A DNA stretch of 64,000 bases from an uncultured Aquimarina sp. (GTDB taxonomy: Bacteria; Bacteroidota; Bacteroidia; Flavobacteriales; Flavobacteriaceae), in contig NZ_CANLYD010000011.1 of the NCBI RefSeq assembly GCF_947495315.1, positions 124,001 through 188,000 of the forward strand. Reading direction: 5' to 3'. The notes under the pieces are model-generated. The model was not told the DNA's origin, made no database searches, and worked only from the letters and a program-made list of their open reading frames with translations. Made by a program: the position numbers and the translations under genes. The number at the start of each line of letters is the position of its first letter. Position 1 is the first letter of the stretch. Positions 34,775-43,559 of this stretch are shown here, piece after piece.

Positions 34775-37399
34775 AAATTGTTGTCCAATGATAAAGTGAG
34801 TCTCCCATCCATTATTTCCTGTCGTACCTGGAATTGGGTCAAAACCATACCCAAAATCAATACCCAGCAGTCCAAAGGCTGGCATAAAGATACGTAAACC
34901 TGCTCCAGCAGAACGATTTAATTGAAACGGATTGAATCCTCTAAAGCTATCATAAGATGCTCCACCTTCTAAAAATGCCAGCATATAAATAGAGGCTGAT
35001 GGTTTTAGAGTAATAGGATAACGAAGCTCTAACGAATATTTATTATAAATTGTTGCCCCATCTTCTACAAAATCTGGATCATTTGCTCTACTTAATGGTA
35101 TTAGTGATTGGTTTGGATATCCTCTAAGAGCTACAACTTCCCTCCCGTCCAAGGCTGTTGCTCCTAATCCATCTCCTCCTAAGAAAAATCTTTCAAAAGG
35201 AATATTTCCTCGATCATTGTTGTAGGCACCAAGAAAACCATACTCTGCTCTGGTTCTCAACACTAATGGTTGTTTGCCTATTTTAGTTAAGGTGGTATAC
35301 CAGGTAGCGTCAAATTTGATCTTGTAGTATTCTAACCAATCAAATCGTTCTTGATCAATCTCTCCTCTTTCAGTTGCTAAATTCTGAACTTCCTCAGTGG
35401 TTAATCCTGAATTTGGATCATCTAATTGCCCTTGAATATCGGACCTTCTTTCTGCTAATTCGCTATAGTCTGTACCATCCCATAATGAATATGGTAGAGA
35501 AAGCTTAGCAATAAGATTAAACTCTGATCCAGATGTAGGAAAAATTGGATTTATTGCAGTATTGTTTCTGTTAATTCCTATGGTGTATGCAAGATTGTTA
35601 GAAGAACCATCTCCAAATGTAAATAATCTAGTATTATAATTTTTAAGGTTATAATGTTGAATACTTATTGCCTGAGATAAGGTAAAGTAGTTATCCGGCC
35701 AATTTAGCCTTTTTGCAATACCGATAGACCCACCAGTAATCAAAAACTTACTATCTCTATCTACATCTCTAGTTCTGTTATTGAATAAGAACTGAATCGT
35801 ATGAGAAAAAGATGTAGAAAGCTGGAATGGTCTTTTTCCACCAAGCCAAGGCTCAATAAATGATAAACTATATGTTTGGAAAAATTGACTTGCTTGAGCC
35901 CTAACACGAAGCGTTTGTCCATCTCCCATTGGTAAAGGACTATATGCTTCTTTATTGAAAATATTCCTGATCGAAAAATTACTGAAGGCTAAACCTAAGG
36001 TTCCAACAAAACCTCCACCACCAAAACCACCTTGAAGCTCAATCTGACTCGCTCCCTTTTCCACAACAGGATAGTTGATATCTATAGTTCCGGCTTGAGG
36101 ATCAGCATTTTTAAACTGAGGTTCTAATTGCTCCGGATCAAAGAAACCTAATTGACCTATTTCTCTCACCGTTCTTACAACTAAGTCTTTACTATATACC
36201 TGACCTGGTTTAGTTCTTAATATTCGATAAACAACGTGATCATTAGTTTTATCATTACCTGTAACCGTAATATGATCAAAATGAACTAGTTTTCCTTCTC
36301 GAATTCTTATCTCAAAATCTATAGTGTCATTTTTTACATTAGTTTCTACAGCGTCAATATTAGAAAATAAATATCCATTATTTTGGTACAAGTTGGTAAG
36401 ATCATTTGCATCAGGTTTAGTGTTGTCAGCAATCTGTTTCTCTAGAAGAACACCATTATACACATCTCCTTTTTTGATAACTAGTTGTCTTGCTAGTTGA
36501 TTATCTGTATAGACACTGTTTCCTAAAAAATTAATATTTCCGAAATAGTATTTATTACCTTCTTCTATCGCAAGATTTAAAGATACACTATTGTCATCTT
36601 CTACAATTAAAGAATCGGTAGTGATTCGAGCATCTCGATACCCTTTTTCTTTGTATTTGCTAACAATACTTTCTTTATCTTCCTGATAATCATTCTTTAT
36701 GTATTTCGAACGTTTCCAGAATCTCCAGAATTTTTTCTGTTTGGTGTTTTTCATTGCTGATCTCACCTTGCTATCAGAAAATTGCTCGTTTCCATTAATC
36801 CGAATCTTATCAACTTTTACACGATCACCTTTGTCAATACGAACTAACATATTAACCTTGTTAGTTGGAACGGTGTCTTTAACAGGAGTGGTGTTAATAA
36901 TAACCTTGGTATTAAGAAACCCGTCTTTACGATATTTATTGGTAATAAAGTTACGTGTAGTAGTAATTAGATTTTCAGTCACCTTTGTTCCCGGAGTAAG
37001 ACTATTGTCTTTAATCAAATCTTCTGCTTTACGCTTTTTAACACCTTCTATACGAGCTTGGTTTAATTCTGGAACCTCTTGGATGTTAATCTCGAGATAG
37101 GCTGTATCACCGTCTACTCTAGTGATATAAAAATTTATATCGCTAAATAATTCAAGATCCCAAAGTTTCTTTATAACCTGGCTAATACGATCACCTGGTA
37201 ATGAAATCCGCTGACCATTCTTAAGACCTGTAAAGGTTATAATAGTATTCTTACTATAGGTAGATATTCCTGTTACCTCAATATCTCCAATAATATACTC
37301 TTTTCCGCGAGTACCTGGTAAGTTTTGTGCCGAAAGTAATACTGTATTTAATAAAAATGCAATAAATGCAAAATACGTAATAGGTAATTTTTTTGTCAT
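34772..37399 (-). CDS. bamA: outer membrane protein assembly factor BamA
   Basis: 875 residues from the ATG at 37399; an upstream ATG at 37432 would overlap uppS. Signal peptide MTKKLPITYFAFIAFLLN... is followed by POTRA domains (about 30-440) and a 16-strand barrel domain. Strand-loop features such as FFLGGDGLGATALDGREV and the ending FIIGQQF are typical. BamA inserts beta-barrel proteins into the outer membrane. Its place between uppS and ompH/skp is the conserved flavobacterial order. Confidence 0.95.
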   Translation of the reverse strand: MTKKLPITYFAFIAFLLNTVLLSAQNLPGTRGKEYIIGDIEVTGISTYSKNTIITFTGLKNGQRISLPGDRISQVIKKLWDLELFSDINFYITRVDGDTAYLEINIQEVPELNQARIEGVKKRKAEDLIKDNSLTPGTKVTENLITTTRNFITNKYRKDGFLNTKVIINTTPVKDTVPTNKVNMLVRIDKGDRVKVDKIRINGNEQFSDSKVRSAMKNTKQKKFWRFWKRSKYIKNDYQEDKESIVSKYKEKGYRDARITTDSLIVEDDNSVSLNLAIEEGNKYYFGNINFLGNSVYTDNQLARQLVIKKGDVYNGVLLEKQIADNTKPDANDLTNLYQNNGYLFSNIDAVETNVKNDTIDFEIRIREGKLVHFDHITVTGNDKTNDHVVYRILRTKPGQVYSKDLVVRTVREIGQLGFFDPEQLEPQFKNADPQAGTIDINYPVVEKGASQIELQGGFGGGGFVGTLGLAFSNFSIRNIFNKEAYSPLPMGDGQTLRVRAQASQFFQTYSLSFIEPWLGGKRPFQLSTSFSHTIQFLFNNRTRDVDRDSKFLITGGSIGIAKRLNWPDNYFTLSQAISIQHYNLKNYNTRLFTFGDGSSNNLAYTIGINRNNTAINPIFPTSGSEFNLIAKLSLPYSLWDGTDYSELAERRSDIQGQLDDPNSGLTTEEVQNLATERGEIDQERFDWLEYYKIKFDATWYTTLTKIGKQPLVLRTRAEYGFLGAYNNDRGNIPFERFFLGGDGLGATALDGREVVALRGYPNQSLIPLSRANDPDFVEDGATIYNKYSLELRYPITLKPSASIYMLAFLEGGASYDSFRGFNPFQLNRSAGAGLRIFMPAFGLLGIDFGYGFDPIPGTTGNNGWETHFIIGQQF

Positions 37400-37403
37400 C
37401 TTT

Positions 37404-38141
37404 TTAACTAAGCTGCTCACTAGTTTTTCCAAATCTTCTTTCTCTTTGTTGATAATTTAAAATGGCTTCAAATAAATCTGTTCTTTTAAAATCAGGCCAT
37501 AATATTTCAGTAAAATATAATTCTGCATACGCAATCTGCCATAATAAGAAATTACTAATACGTTGTTCTCCACTGGTACGTATTAATAAATCTACATCTG
37601 GTAGCGTTTTGGTATACAAATGCTCATTAATGACTGCTTCATTTATAAGATGTGGCGAAAGTACATTATTTTTAACTTTATTGCTTATTTCTTGAATAGT
37701 TTTTATTAGCTCTTCTCGACTACCATAACTAAGAGCTAACGAAAGCGTCATATGCTCGTTATCCTTAGTCTTTTCAATAACTTCCAGTAATTCCTTTCTT
37801 GCTTTTTCGGGTAGTGCCTGTAAGTTTCCGATAGCGTTTAGACGGATATTATTTTTTTGCAGTGTTTTTATTTCTTTTTTTAATGAGCTTACCAAAAGCT
37901 TCATTAAAGTTTCTACTTCTAACTTAGGTCTGTTCCAGTTTTCTGTAGAAAATGCATACAATGTAAGATACTTTATTCCTATTTCTGCTGCTCCTTCTAC
38001 AACTTCTCTAACGGCTTTTGTTCCATTTTCGTGGCCAACAGCTCTAAAGAATCCTTTCTTTTTTGCCCATCTGCCGTTACCATCCATAATGATGGCTATA
38101 TGTTCCGGAATGTTAGAATTGAGTTGTTCTTTATTAATCAT
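37404..38141 (-). CDS. uppS: isoprenyl transferase (undecaprenyl diphosphate synthase)
   Basis: cis-Prenyltransferase that makes the C55 carrier for cell wall precursors. 245 residues. The catalytic motif IAIIMDGNGRWAKKKG has Asp20; RTSGEQRISNFLLWQIAYAE and ELYFTEILWPDF form the second substrate site. I chose the ATG at 38141, right after the DUF6089 stop; the in-frame ATG at 38162 would overlap that gene. Confidence 0.96.
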   Translation of the reverse strand: MINKEQLNSNIPEHIAIIMDGNGRWAKKKGFFRAVGHENGTKAVREVVEGAAEIGIKYLTLYAFSTENWNRPKLEVETLMKLLVSSLKKEIKTLQKNNIRLNAIGNLQALPEKARKELLEVIEKTKDNEHMTLSLALSYGSREELIKTIQEISNKVKNNVLSPHLINEAVINEHLYTKTLPDVDLLIRTSGEQRISNFLLWQIAYAELYFTEILWPDFKRTDLFEAILNYQQRERRFGKTSEQLS

Positions 38142-38143
38142 TT

Positions 38144-38827
38144 TTAGAATGCACAATAACATGGGATTCTACCCCACGTATAGGATAATGTTATACCGGT
38201 AAATACATACCAATCATTATTATCCAAATTACCAAATCCTGTTCCAAACGCACTGTCTGGATCACTTCCATCTAAATTATCAGTGAATGTATATCTCGCA
38301 CCAATCTCCGCTCCTAATACCCAATGACGTCCAATAGTTTTCTTTACACCGACTACTATCGGGATAGCGGCAGTCCATTTCTCACTATAAGAGCTAATTT
38401 GATTGCCATTATTAGGGTCAACCGCTTTGGCGCTATAGTTAAAACCAGTCAAGCCAGTGTATAAATATGGAGTAAATTGTGGTTCACCATCATATAAATA
38501 CCATTCCCAGAAATTAAATTCTAATCCAGCAGATAACTCTTTTACCGAATTATTAAAGCTATAACCTCTTTGGACCCTTCTGTCATCTCCTTTAGAATCA
38601 TCTGATTTAAGGTTGGTGTATAAGAAAGATGCTCTAAAGGCATGTCTTTTACTTCGATTCCACTTTCCGATTGCTCCAATAGCAAAGGAATTAGGTGAAA
38701 TATAGTATGTAGAACCTACATCTCCAATATAATTAGAACCACCAGCCATCAGTCCAACCTCATAAGTTTGTGAGGTGATAGATTGCCCAAAAAACAAAAT
38801 TAATACAAAGGATGCTAAGTATCTCAT
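38144..38827 (-). CDS. DUF6089-family outer membrane protein (possibly PorG-like)
   Basis: 227 residues with a signal peptide (about 1-19). The mature part looks like an eight-stranded barrel: YEVGLMAGGSNYIGDVG at the start and GITLSYTWGRIPCYCAF at the end, plus FNFWEWYLYDGE inside. Related proteins are annotated as type IX secretion PorG in some genomes, but I cannot confirm that assignment. It sits directly upstream of uppS and bamA and is conserved in that place. Confidence 0.82.
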   Translation of the reverse strand: MRYLASFVLILFFGQSITSQTYEVGLMAGGSNYIGDVGSTYYISPNSFAIGAIGKWNRSKRHAFRASFLYTNLKSDDSKGDDRRVQRGYSFNNSVKELSAGLEFNFWEWYLYDGEPQFTPYLYTGLTGFNYSAKAVDPNNGNQISSYSEKWTAAIPIVVGVKKTIGRHWVLGAEIGARYTFTDNLDGSDPDSAFGTGFGNLDNNDWYVFTGITLSYTWGRIPCYCAF

Positions 38828-38844
38828 AGATTTTCAAAAGTTTG

Positions 38845-38873
38845 CAAATATAACAATTAACTTTAGTACACAA
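38845..38873 (-). promoter_or_regulatory. promoter for the DUF6089-uppS-bamA unit
   Basis: On the minus strand TTG (38871-38873), 18 bp spacer, TATATTTG (38845-38852), which fits TTTG / TAnnTTTG. It ends 17 bp before the start. Confidence 0.55.
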
Positions 38874-38927
38874 GAATTTGAGTAAAATAGTATGAATTAA
38901 AAAACACTTTTTAGTAGATTTTATTGT

Positions 38928-39812
38928 CTAATTACGTTTATCTTCACCCCAAAGCATTTTTTTTCGCAATGTTTTTAAGAAACTATCGCCTTCTAAAACA
39001 ACCATATTTATTTTAAATGGAGCTTTTTTAATAACAACCGTAGCTTCATTTGGTAAAGTGTGTATTCTTGAATCCAGAGAAACTAAATAAGTGTCTTCTC
39101 TTCCAGAAACTTGTAATTTAATTTCTTTGTCATCTGGAATAACTAGTGGTCTGGCATTAAGATTATGAGGTGCAATAGGTGTTAGTACCATGCTTTCTGC
39201 ATCAGGCATCATAACAGGGCCACCGCAACTTAAGGAGTATCCCGTAGAACCGGTTGGAGAAGAAACAATGAGTCCATCTGCCCAATAAGAGGTCAGAAAT
39301 TCATCATTTAGACTGGTATGTACTGTTATCATAGAAGTGGTATTTCTTCTGCTGACAGCAATTTCATTCATTGCAAAGTTTAGAACTCCAAACTCTTCTG
39401 TTGGTGGAACAGTATCTATTGTTACAATGGTTCTTGGAGAAATATGAAATTTTTTATCTAGTATAAGGTTGATTGTGTCTTTTATTTCTTCTTTTTGAAT
39501 AGTTGCTAAAAAACCTAGTCTTCCGGTATTGATTCCAGCAATTGGAATACCTAAGTCTCTAACATAGGTGATCGTTTTTAGAATAGTTCCATCTCCTCCA
39601 ATACTAAAAAAAAGGTCATAGGAATGATCTAACTCCTCAAAAGTGCTAAAATGAGAATAGCTTTTGTCAATATCGTCATGAAGATTAATGAGCTCGAGAA
39701 AGTTTTTCTCGATTACTACCTCGATATTATTTTTGTCCAGCGCTTCTAATAATTGTTGGATATATATTCCAGATTTTTCGTGATAGAATTGGCCGTAAAT
39801 ACCTATCTTCAT
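38928..39812 (-). CDS. nadK: NAD kinase
   Basis: Phosphorylates NAD to NADP. 294 residues, normal length. FSIGGDGTILKTI is the GGDG motif, with GINTGRLGFLA and MNEIAVSR also present; the substrate loop SPTGSTGYSLSCGG is intact. Forms part of the minus-strand set with the CBS protein upstream (39 bp gap). Confidence 0.96.
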   Translation of the reverse strand: MKIGIYGQFYHEKSGIYIQQLLEALDKNNIEVVIEKNFLELINLHDDIDKSYSHFSTFEELDHSYDLFFSIGGDGTILKTITYVRDLGIPIAGINTGRLGFLATIQKEEIKDTINLILDKKFHISPRTIVTIDTVPPTEEFGVLNFAMNEIAVSRRNTTSMITVHTSLNDEFLTSYWADGLIVSSPTGSTGYSLSCGGPVMMPDAESMVLTPIAPHNLNARPLVIPDDKEIKLQVSGREDTYLVSLDSRIHTLPNEATVVIKKAPFKINMVVLEGDSFLKTLRKKMLWGEDKRN

Positions 39813-39851
39813 TATGATTTAATTTGTTTAGGTGTTAGTTGATGTTAGTTG

Positions 39852-40508
39852 CTAAATATTAAGGTATTTTTCTAAATACTGAGACCTTTCTTTAAGATTG
39901 TTTAAAAATGAATCTTCGTGATGCTTAGAGACAATATTGTAACTGTATCTTCTAAATGTTTGAACAATATTGTTTATATCGCTATCATTTATTTTTAACG
40001 TAATTTGGATTACATCGTTTTCCATATTAGAGATGAAAAGACCAAGCAATTTAGCATTATTCGATTCTACGATTTGTGAGACTTCGCTAAAAGAATAATC
40101 TAATACACCTTTTTCTACAATTAAAATATTACCTGGTTCACTTAGAAAAGGAGTTTCGTTAAAAAGATTCATAATATCTCTTAATTCAAAATACCCTTGA
40201 TAATTATTATCATCATCAAGAACTGGTAATATATTAGAATGATTTTGAGCAAACGATTCTAAAATGTCTAACCAGTTGGCGTCAGTTCTAACAAAAAAAC
40301 CTTCTAAAGCGTATAGATAGGATTCTAATACTTTTTCAGTTTCAAAACATCTAACATCTGCTTCTGAAATACATCCTACATAAATACCATCTTTTAAGAC
40401 AGGAAAGTGGGTGTAAGTGAGTTCGTTAAATAATAATTGTGCGTCCGCAACCTTAGCGGTTGTGGACAGTGGATCTATTTCATTTATTATATATAAGCTT
40501 GTCTTCAT
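39852..40508 (-). CDS. CBS-domain protein
   Basis: 218 residues with two CBS domains (about 15-60 and 70-125), showing HFPVLKDGIYVGCISEADV and ILPVLDDDNNYQGYFELRD. A C-terminal ACT-like segment follows. CBS pairs usually bind adenine nucleotides, which would fit a regulator of the adjacent NAD kinase, but that is inference. Divergent from pdxJ. Confidence 0.85.
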   Translation of the reverse strand: MKTSLYIINEIDPLSTTAKVADAQLLFNELTYTHFPVLKDGIYVGCISEADVRCFETEKVLESYLYALEGFFVRTDANWLDILESFAQNHSNILPVLDDDNNYQGYFELRDIMNLFNETPFLSEPGNILIVEKGVLDYSFSEVSQIVESNNAKLLGLFISNMENDVIQITLKINDSDINNIVQTFRRYSYNIVSKHHEDSFLNNLKERSQYLEKYLNI

Positions 40509-40536
40509 ATTCCCGGGGCTTTTTATGCAAATTAAT

Positions 40537-40577
40537 CAAAAATATGTAACCGAGGCACTCTCAAGTTCGTATTTTTG
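40537..40577. promoter_or_regulatory. divergent promoter pair, CBS gene and pdxJ
   Basis: Minus strand TATTTTTG at 40537-40544 (28 bp before the CBS gene, with TTG at 40562-40564) and plus strand TATTTTTG at 40570-40577 (28 bp before pdxJ). The two elements lie 25 bp apart, so the promoters overlap and could compete. Confidence 0.55.
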
Positions 40578-40605
40578 CTTTTTATTAAAAGTTATATCAA
40601 AAACT

Positions 40606-41319
40606 ATGACAAAATTAAGTGTTAATGTCAATAAAATAGCAACGTTACGCAATTCAAGAGGAGGTGATACGCCAAATTTGCTTAAAGTGGCAGTTGATAT
40701 TCAGGATTTTGGAGGAGAAGGAATCACGATTCATCCTCGACCTGATGAAAGACATATTAGATATCAGGATGCTTATGATTTAAAGGCAGTAGTTCATACG
40801 GAATATAATATAGAGGGAAATCCAATATCAAAATTTATTAACCTGGTAAACGAGGTTAAGCCAACTCAGGTAACGTTAGTTCCCGATGCGGTTAACGCTA
40901 TTACTAGTAATGCAGGTTGGGATACTATAAAACATAAGAGTTTTTTAAGCGAAGTGATTTCAGAGTTTAAAAAAAATAGTATCAGAACTTCAATTTTTGT
41001 AGATCCTGTTGAAAAGATGATTGAAGGAGCCAAAGAAACTGGTGCTGATCGAATAGAGTTGTATACAGAATCTTTCGCGGCGGAATATGCTAAAGGTAAT
41101 TTAGCTTCGGTTCAGCCATATGCAGAGTGCGCTAAACTGGCTCTAGATTTAGGAATAGGTATAAATGCAGGTCACGATCTTTCACTCGATAATATTAAAT
41201 TCTTTAAAGAAAATATTCCTGGATTGTTAGAGGTTTCTATTGGACATGCATTAATAAGTGAATCCTTGTATCTTGGATTGGAAAATGTCGTTAATATGTA
41301 TTTACACAGACTTAAATAA
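40606..41319 (+). CDS. pdxJ: pyridoxine 5'-phosphate synthase
   Basis: Last ring-closing enzyme of DXP-dependent vitamin B6 synthesis. 237 residues from the ATG at 40606, the usual length. The frame is open upstream, but the TATTTTTG promoter lies inside that extension. LSVNVNKIATLRNSRGGDTP, GITIHPRPDERHI and GINAGHDLSLDN are characteristic. The next gene begins 7 bp after its stop. Confidence 0.96.
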   Translation: MTKLSVNVNKIATLRNSRGGDTPNLLKVAVDIQDFGGEGITIHPRPDERHIRYQDAYDLKAVVHTEYNIEGNPISKFINLVNEVKPTQVTLVPDAVNAITSNAGWDTIKHKSFLSEVISEFKKNSIRTSIFVDPVEKMIEGAKETGADRIELYTESFAAEYAKGNLASVQPYAECAKLALDLGIGINAGHDLSLDNIKFFKENIPGLLEVSIGHALISESLYLGLENVVNMYLHRLK

Positions 41320-41326
41320 TGAAAGC

Positions 41327-42094
41327 ATGAGGTTACACGCTAACGTTTTTGGAGAAGGAGTGCCATTTTTGATTTTACATGGTTTCCTTGGTATGGGAGA
41401 TAATTGGAAAACCCTTGCCAAGAAGATATCGGAATCCGGATATCAGATGCATCTGATAGATCAAAGAAATCATGGGCGCAGTACACATAGCGATGAATTT
41501 AGTTATGAGCTTTTAGCTTCTGACTTGTTAGAGTACTGTCATAGTAACAATTTGAAGGATGTGATACTTTTAGGTCACTCTATGGGAGGTAAGGCAGCTA
41601 TGTTCTTTGCTGTAAATCATCCTGAACTACTTAAAAAATTGATAATAGCTGATATCGGACCAAAATACTACCCATTACATCATCAAGATATTCTTGATGG
41701 ACTTAGTTCTTTAGATTTTGATACTTTAAAAAGTAGAGGAGAAGTTGATAAAGCTTTAAGTGTCTATGTACAGGATATTGGAGTGCGGATGTTTTTGATG
41801 AAAAACCTGTTTTGGAAGGAGAAAAGCGAACTTGGTTTACGCCTGAATTTGGACAGTTTGGTACAAAATTCCTCAGAAATCGGAGTAGAGCTTCCTGAGG
41901 ATTCTGTTTATAAAGGAGAGACGCTTTTTCTTAAAGGAGCGAAGTCTAATTATATTCTGAATGAAGACGAGGGCCGAATTAAAAAGCAATTTCCTCAATC
42001 ACAAATCAATGAAATTTCTAATGCGGGGCATTGGCTGCATGCGGAAAATCCCACCGAATTTTTAGCATCAGTGTTAGAATTTATTAAAAATTAA
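41327..42094 (+). CDS. alpha/beta hydrolase (YbfF-like esterase)
   Basis: 255 residues from the ATG at 41327. LHGFLGMGDNWK is the oxyanion loop, DQRNHGRS is the conserved strand, GHSMGGKA carries nucleophile Ser85, and NAGHWLHAENP carries the catalytic His. This resembles the YbfF acyl-CoA/carboxylesterase group. Substrate unknown. It is cotranscribed with pdxJ. Confidence 0.88.
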   Translation: MRLHANVFGEGVPFLILHGFLGMGDNWKTLAKKISESGYQMHLIDQRNHGRSTHSDEFSYELLASDLLEYCHSNNLKDVILLGHSMGGKAAMFFAVNHPELLKKLIIADIGPKYYPLHHQDILDGLSSLDFDTLKSRGEVDKALSVYVQDIGVRMFLMKNLFWKEKSELGLRLNLDSLVQNSSEIGVELPEDSVYKGETLFLKGAKSNYILNEDEGRIKKQFPQSQINEISNAGHWLHAENPTEFLASVLEFIKN

Positions 42095-42134
42095 ACAAAA
42101 AATGCTATGTATGCATAATATTTTAATGATTTAG

Positions 42135-42164
42135 TTGGATAATTGGTATTTTCTACTAAATTTG
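42135..42164 (+). promoter_or_regulatory. promoter for FadL-type gene
   Basis: TTG at 42135-42137, 19 bp spacer, TAAATTTG at 42157-42164, a good match to TTTG / TAnnTTTG. It lies 52 bp before the start. Confidence 0.6.
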
Positions 42165-42216
42165 GTGCATTATTTTTTCAATATTCTTAAAAAAACAAAA
42201 ACAATTCTAATTTATT

Positions 42217-43464
42217 ATGAAAAAACTACTATTATTAGTTCTATTCGCCTTAGTGACTTTGGTCACCTATGCTGGTGGATATAGAGTTAGTGTGCAAGGG
42301 CAGAGAGCTATGGCTATGGGGCATACAGGTGTTGCTGTGGTGAATAGTGCGGAACTAGTATTCTTCAATCCTGCAGGTCTTGTGTATTTAGAAAACAAAT
42401 TAAATATCAGTGCTGGTGCCAGTGGTATTTTCACAGATGTGATTTATCAAAATTCTGATCTAGGGATTTCTTCTGAGACAGATAGCTCTGTTGGTACACC
42501 ACTTAATTTGTATGGATCTTATAAAGTTAATGATTGGTTAGCTTTAGGACTTGGGGTTTATACTCCTTATGGTAGTGAGGTAACTTGGCCAACAGACTGG
42601 GCAGGTTCTCATTTAGTAAATAATATTGAATTAGCTGCTATTTATATCCAACCAGTGGTTTCTATAAAGCTTTCTGATAAGTTTAGTATTGGTGGTGGAC
42701 CGATTTATGTTACAGGTTCTGTTAACTTTAATAGAAATGCGAACAGAACATTAACCGATATAGATGGTAATCGTTCTAATATTACGGTTGATGATTCTGG
42801 TGTAAGTAATTGGGGATGGAGTATAAGTGCTATGTTTAATCCGACAGAAAATTTTAGATTAGGATTTAATTATCGTAGTGAAATTATTCTTGAAGCAGAA
42901 GGCGGAGAAGCAACATTCTCGAATTTCCCTAATTCTCCTGCTGTTCCTGCAAACGGAACTACTACCTTTGATGCGGAGTTACCATTACCAGCTGAATTAT
43001 CTGTAGGACTTTCATATCAGTTTCATAAGAAATGGTTGTTCGCGTTTGATTACAACAGACAATTTTGGGATGTGTATGAGTCTTTAGATATTCAATTTGG
43101 AACTGGGACAACTTCATTAAACACACGTAATTACAAAAACTCTTCAGTATATCGTTTTGGATTACAGTATGATGCTACTTCTAAGATATCTTTAAGAGCG
43201 GGATATTATATAGACGAATCTCCAGTGCAATCTGGATTTTTTGCACCAGAGACACCACGTAATGATTCACAAGGATATACAGGAGGTATAAGTTTTGCAA
43301 TTACGCCTAAGCTAGCAATTGATGCTTCCTTCTTCTATTTAAGATTTGAAGAGGTGAATGAGTCTTATGATTTTTATCAGGAAAACGGACAAAACGTACC
43401 TTTTAGTGGAACTTATAAATCAAGCGCATTTGCGCCAGGACTTGGTTTAACTTATAAATTATAA
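42217..43464 (+). CDS. OmpP1/FadL-family outer membrane transporter
   Basis: 415 residues with a signal peptide (about 1-19). The start of the mature protein GGYRVSVQGQRAMAMGHTGVA and ELVFFNPAGLVYL match the FadL plug region. A 14-strand barrel follows and ends in LGLTYKL. FadL proteins take up long-chain fatty acids or other hydrophobic compounds. The SGNH lipoprotein gene begins 95 bp downstream. Confidence 0.93.
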   Translation: MKKLLLLVLFALVTLVTYAGGYRVSVQGQRAMAMGHTGVAVVNSAELVFFNPAGLVYLENKLNISAGASGIFTDVIYQNSDLGISSETDSSVGTPLNLYGSYKVNDWLALGLGVYTPYGSEVTWPTDWAGSHLVNNIELAAIYIQPVVSIKLSDKFSIGGGPIYVTGSVNFNRNANRTLTDIDGNRSNITVDDSGVSNWGWSISAMFNPTENFRLGFNYRSEIILEAEGGEATFSNFPNSPAVPANGTTTFDAELPLPAELSVGLSYQFHKKWLFAFDYNRQFWDVYESLDIQFGTGTTSLNTRNYKNSSVYRFGLQYDATSKISLRAGYYIDESPVQSGFFAPETPRNDSQGYTGGISFAITPKLAIDASFFYLRFEEVNESYDFYQENGQNVPFSGTYKSSAFAPGLGLTYKL

Positions 43465-43559
43465 TTTGAAGATGAAATAAGCCATATCAGTAGGTTGAAA
43501 CCAACCGAAATGATTATTGGCGATTCCATCTGACAATTAAAAAAAATAAACAAATACAG

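Noticed and set aside
40417..40605. Longer pdxJ start
   Set aside because: The extension contains the pdxJ promoter element and overlaps the divergent CBS gene; the chosen start gives the normal family length.
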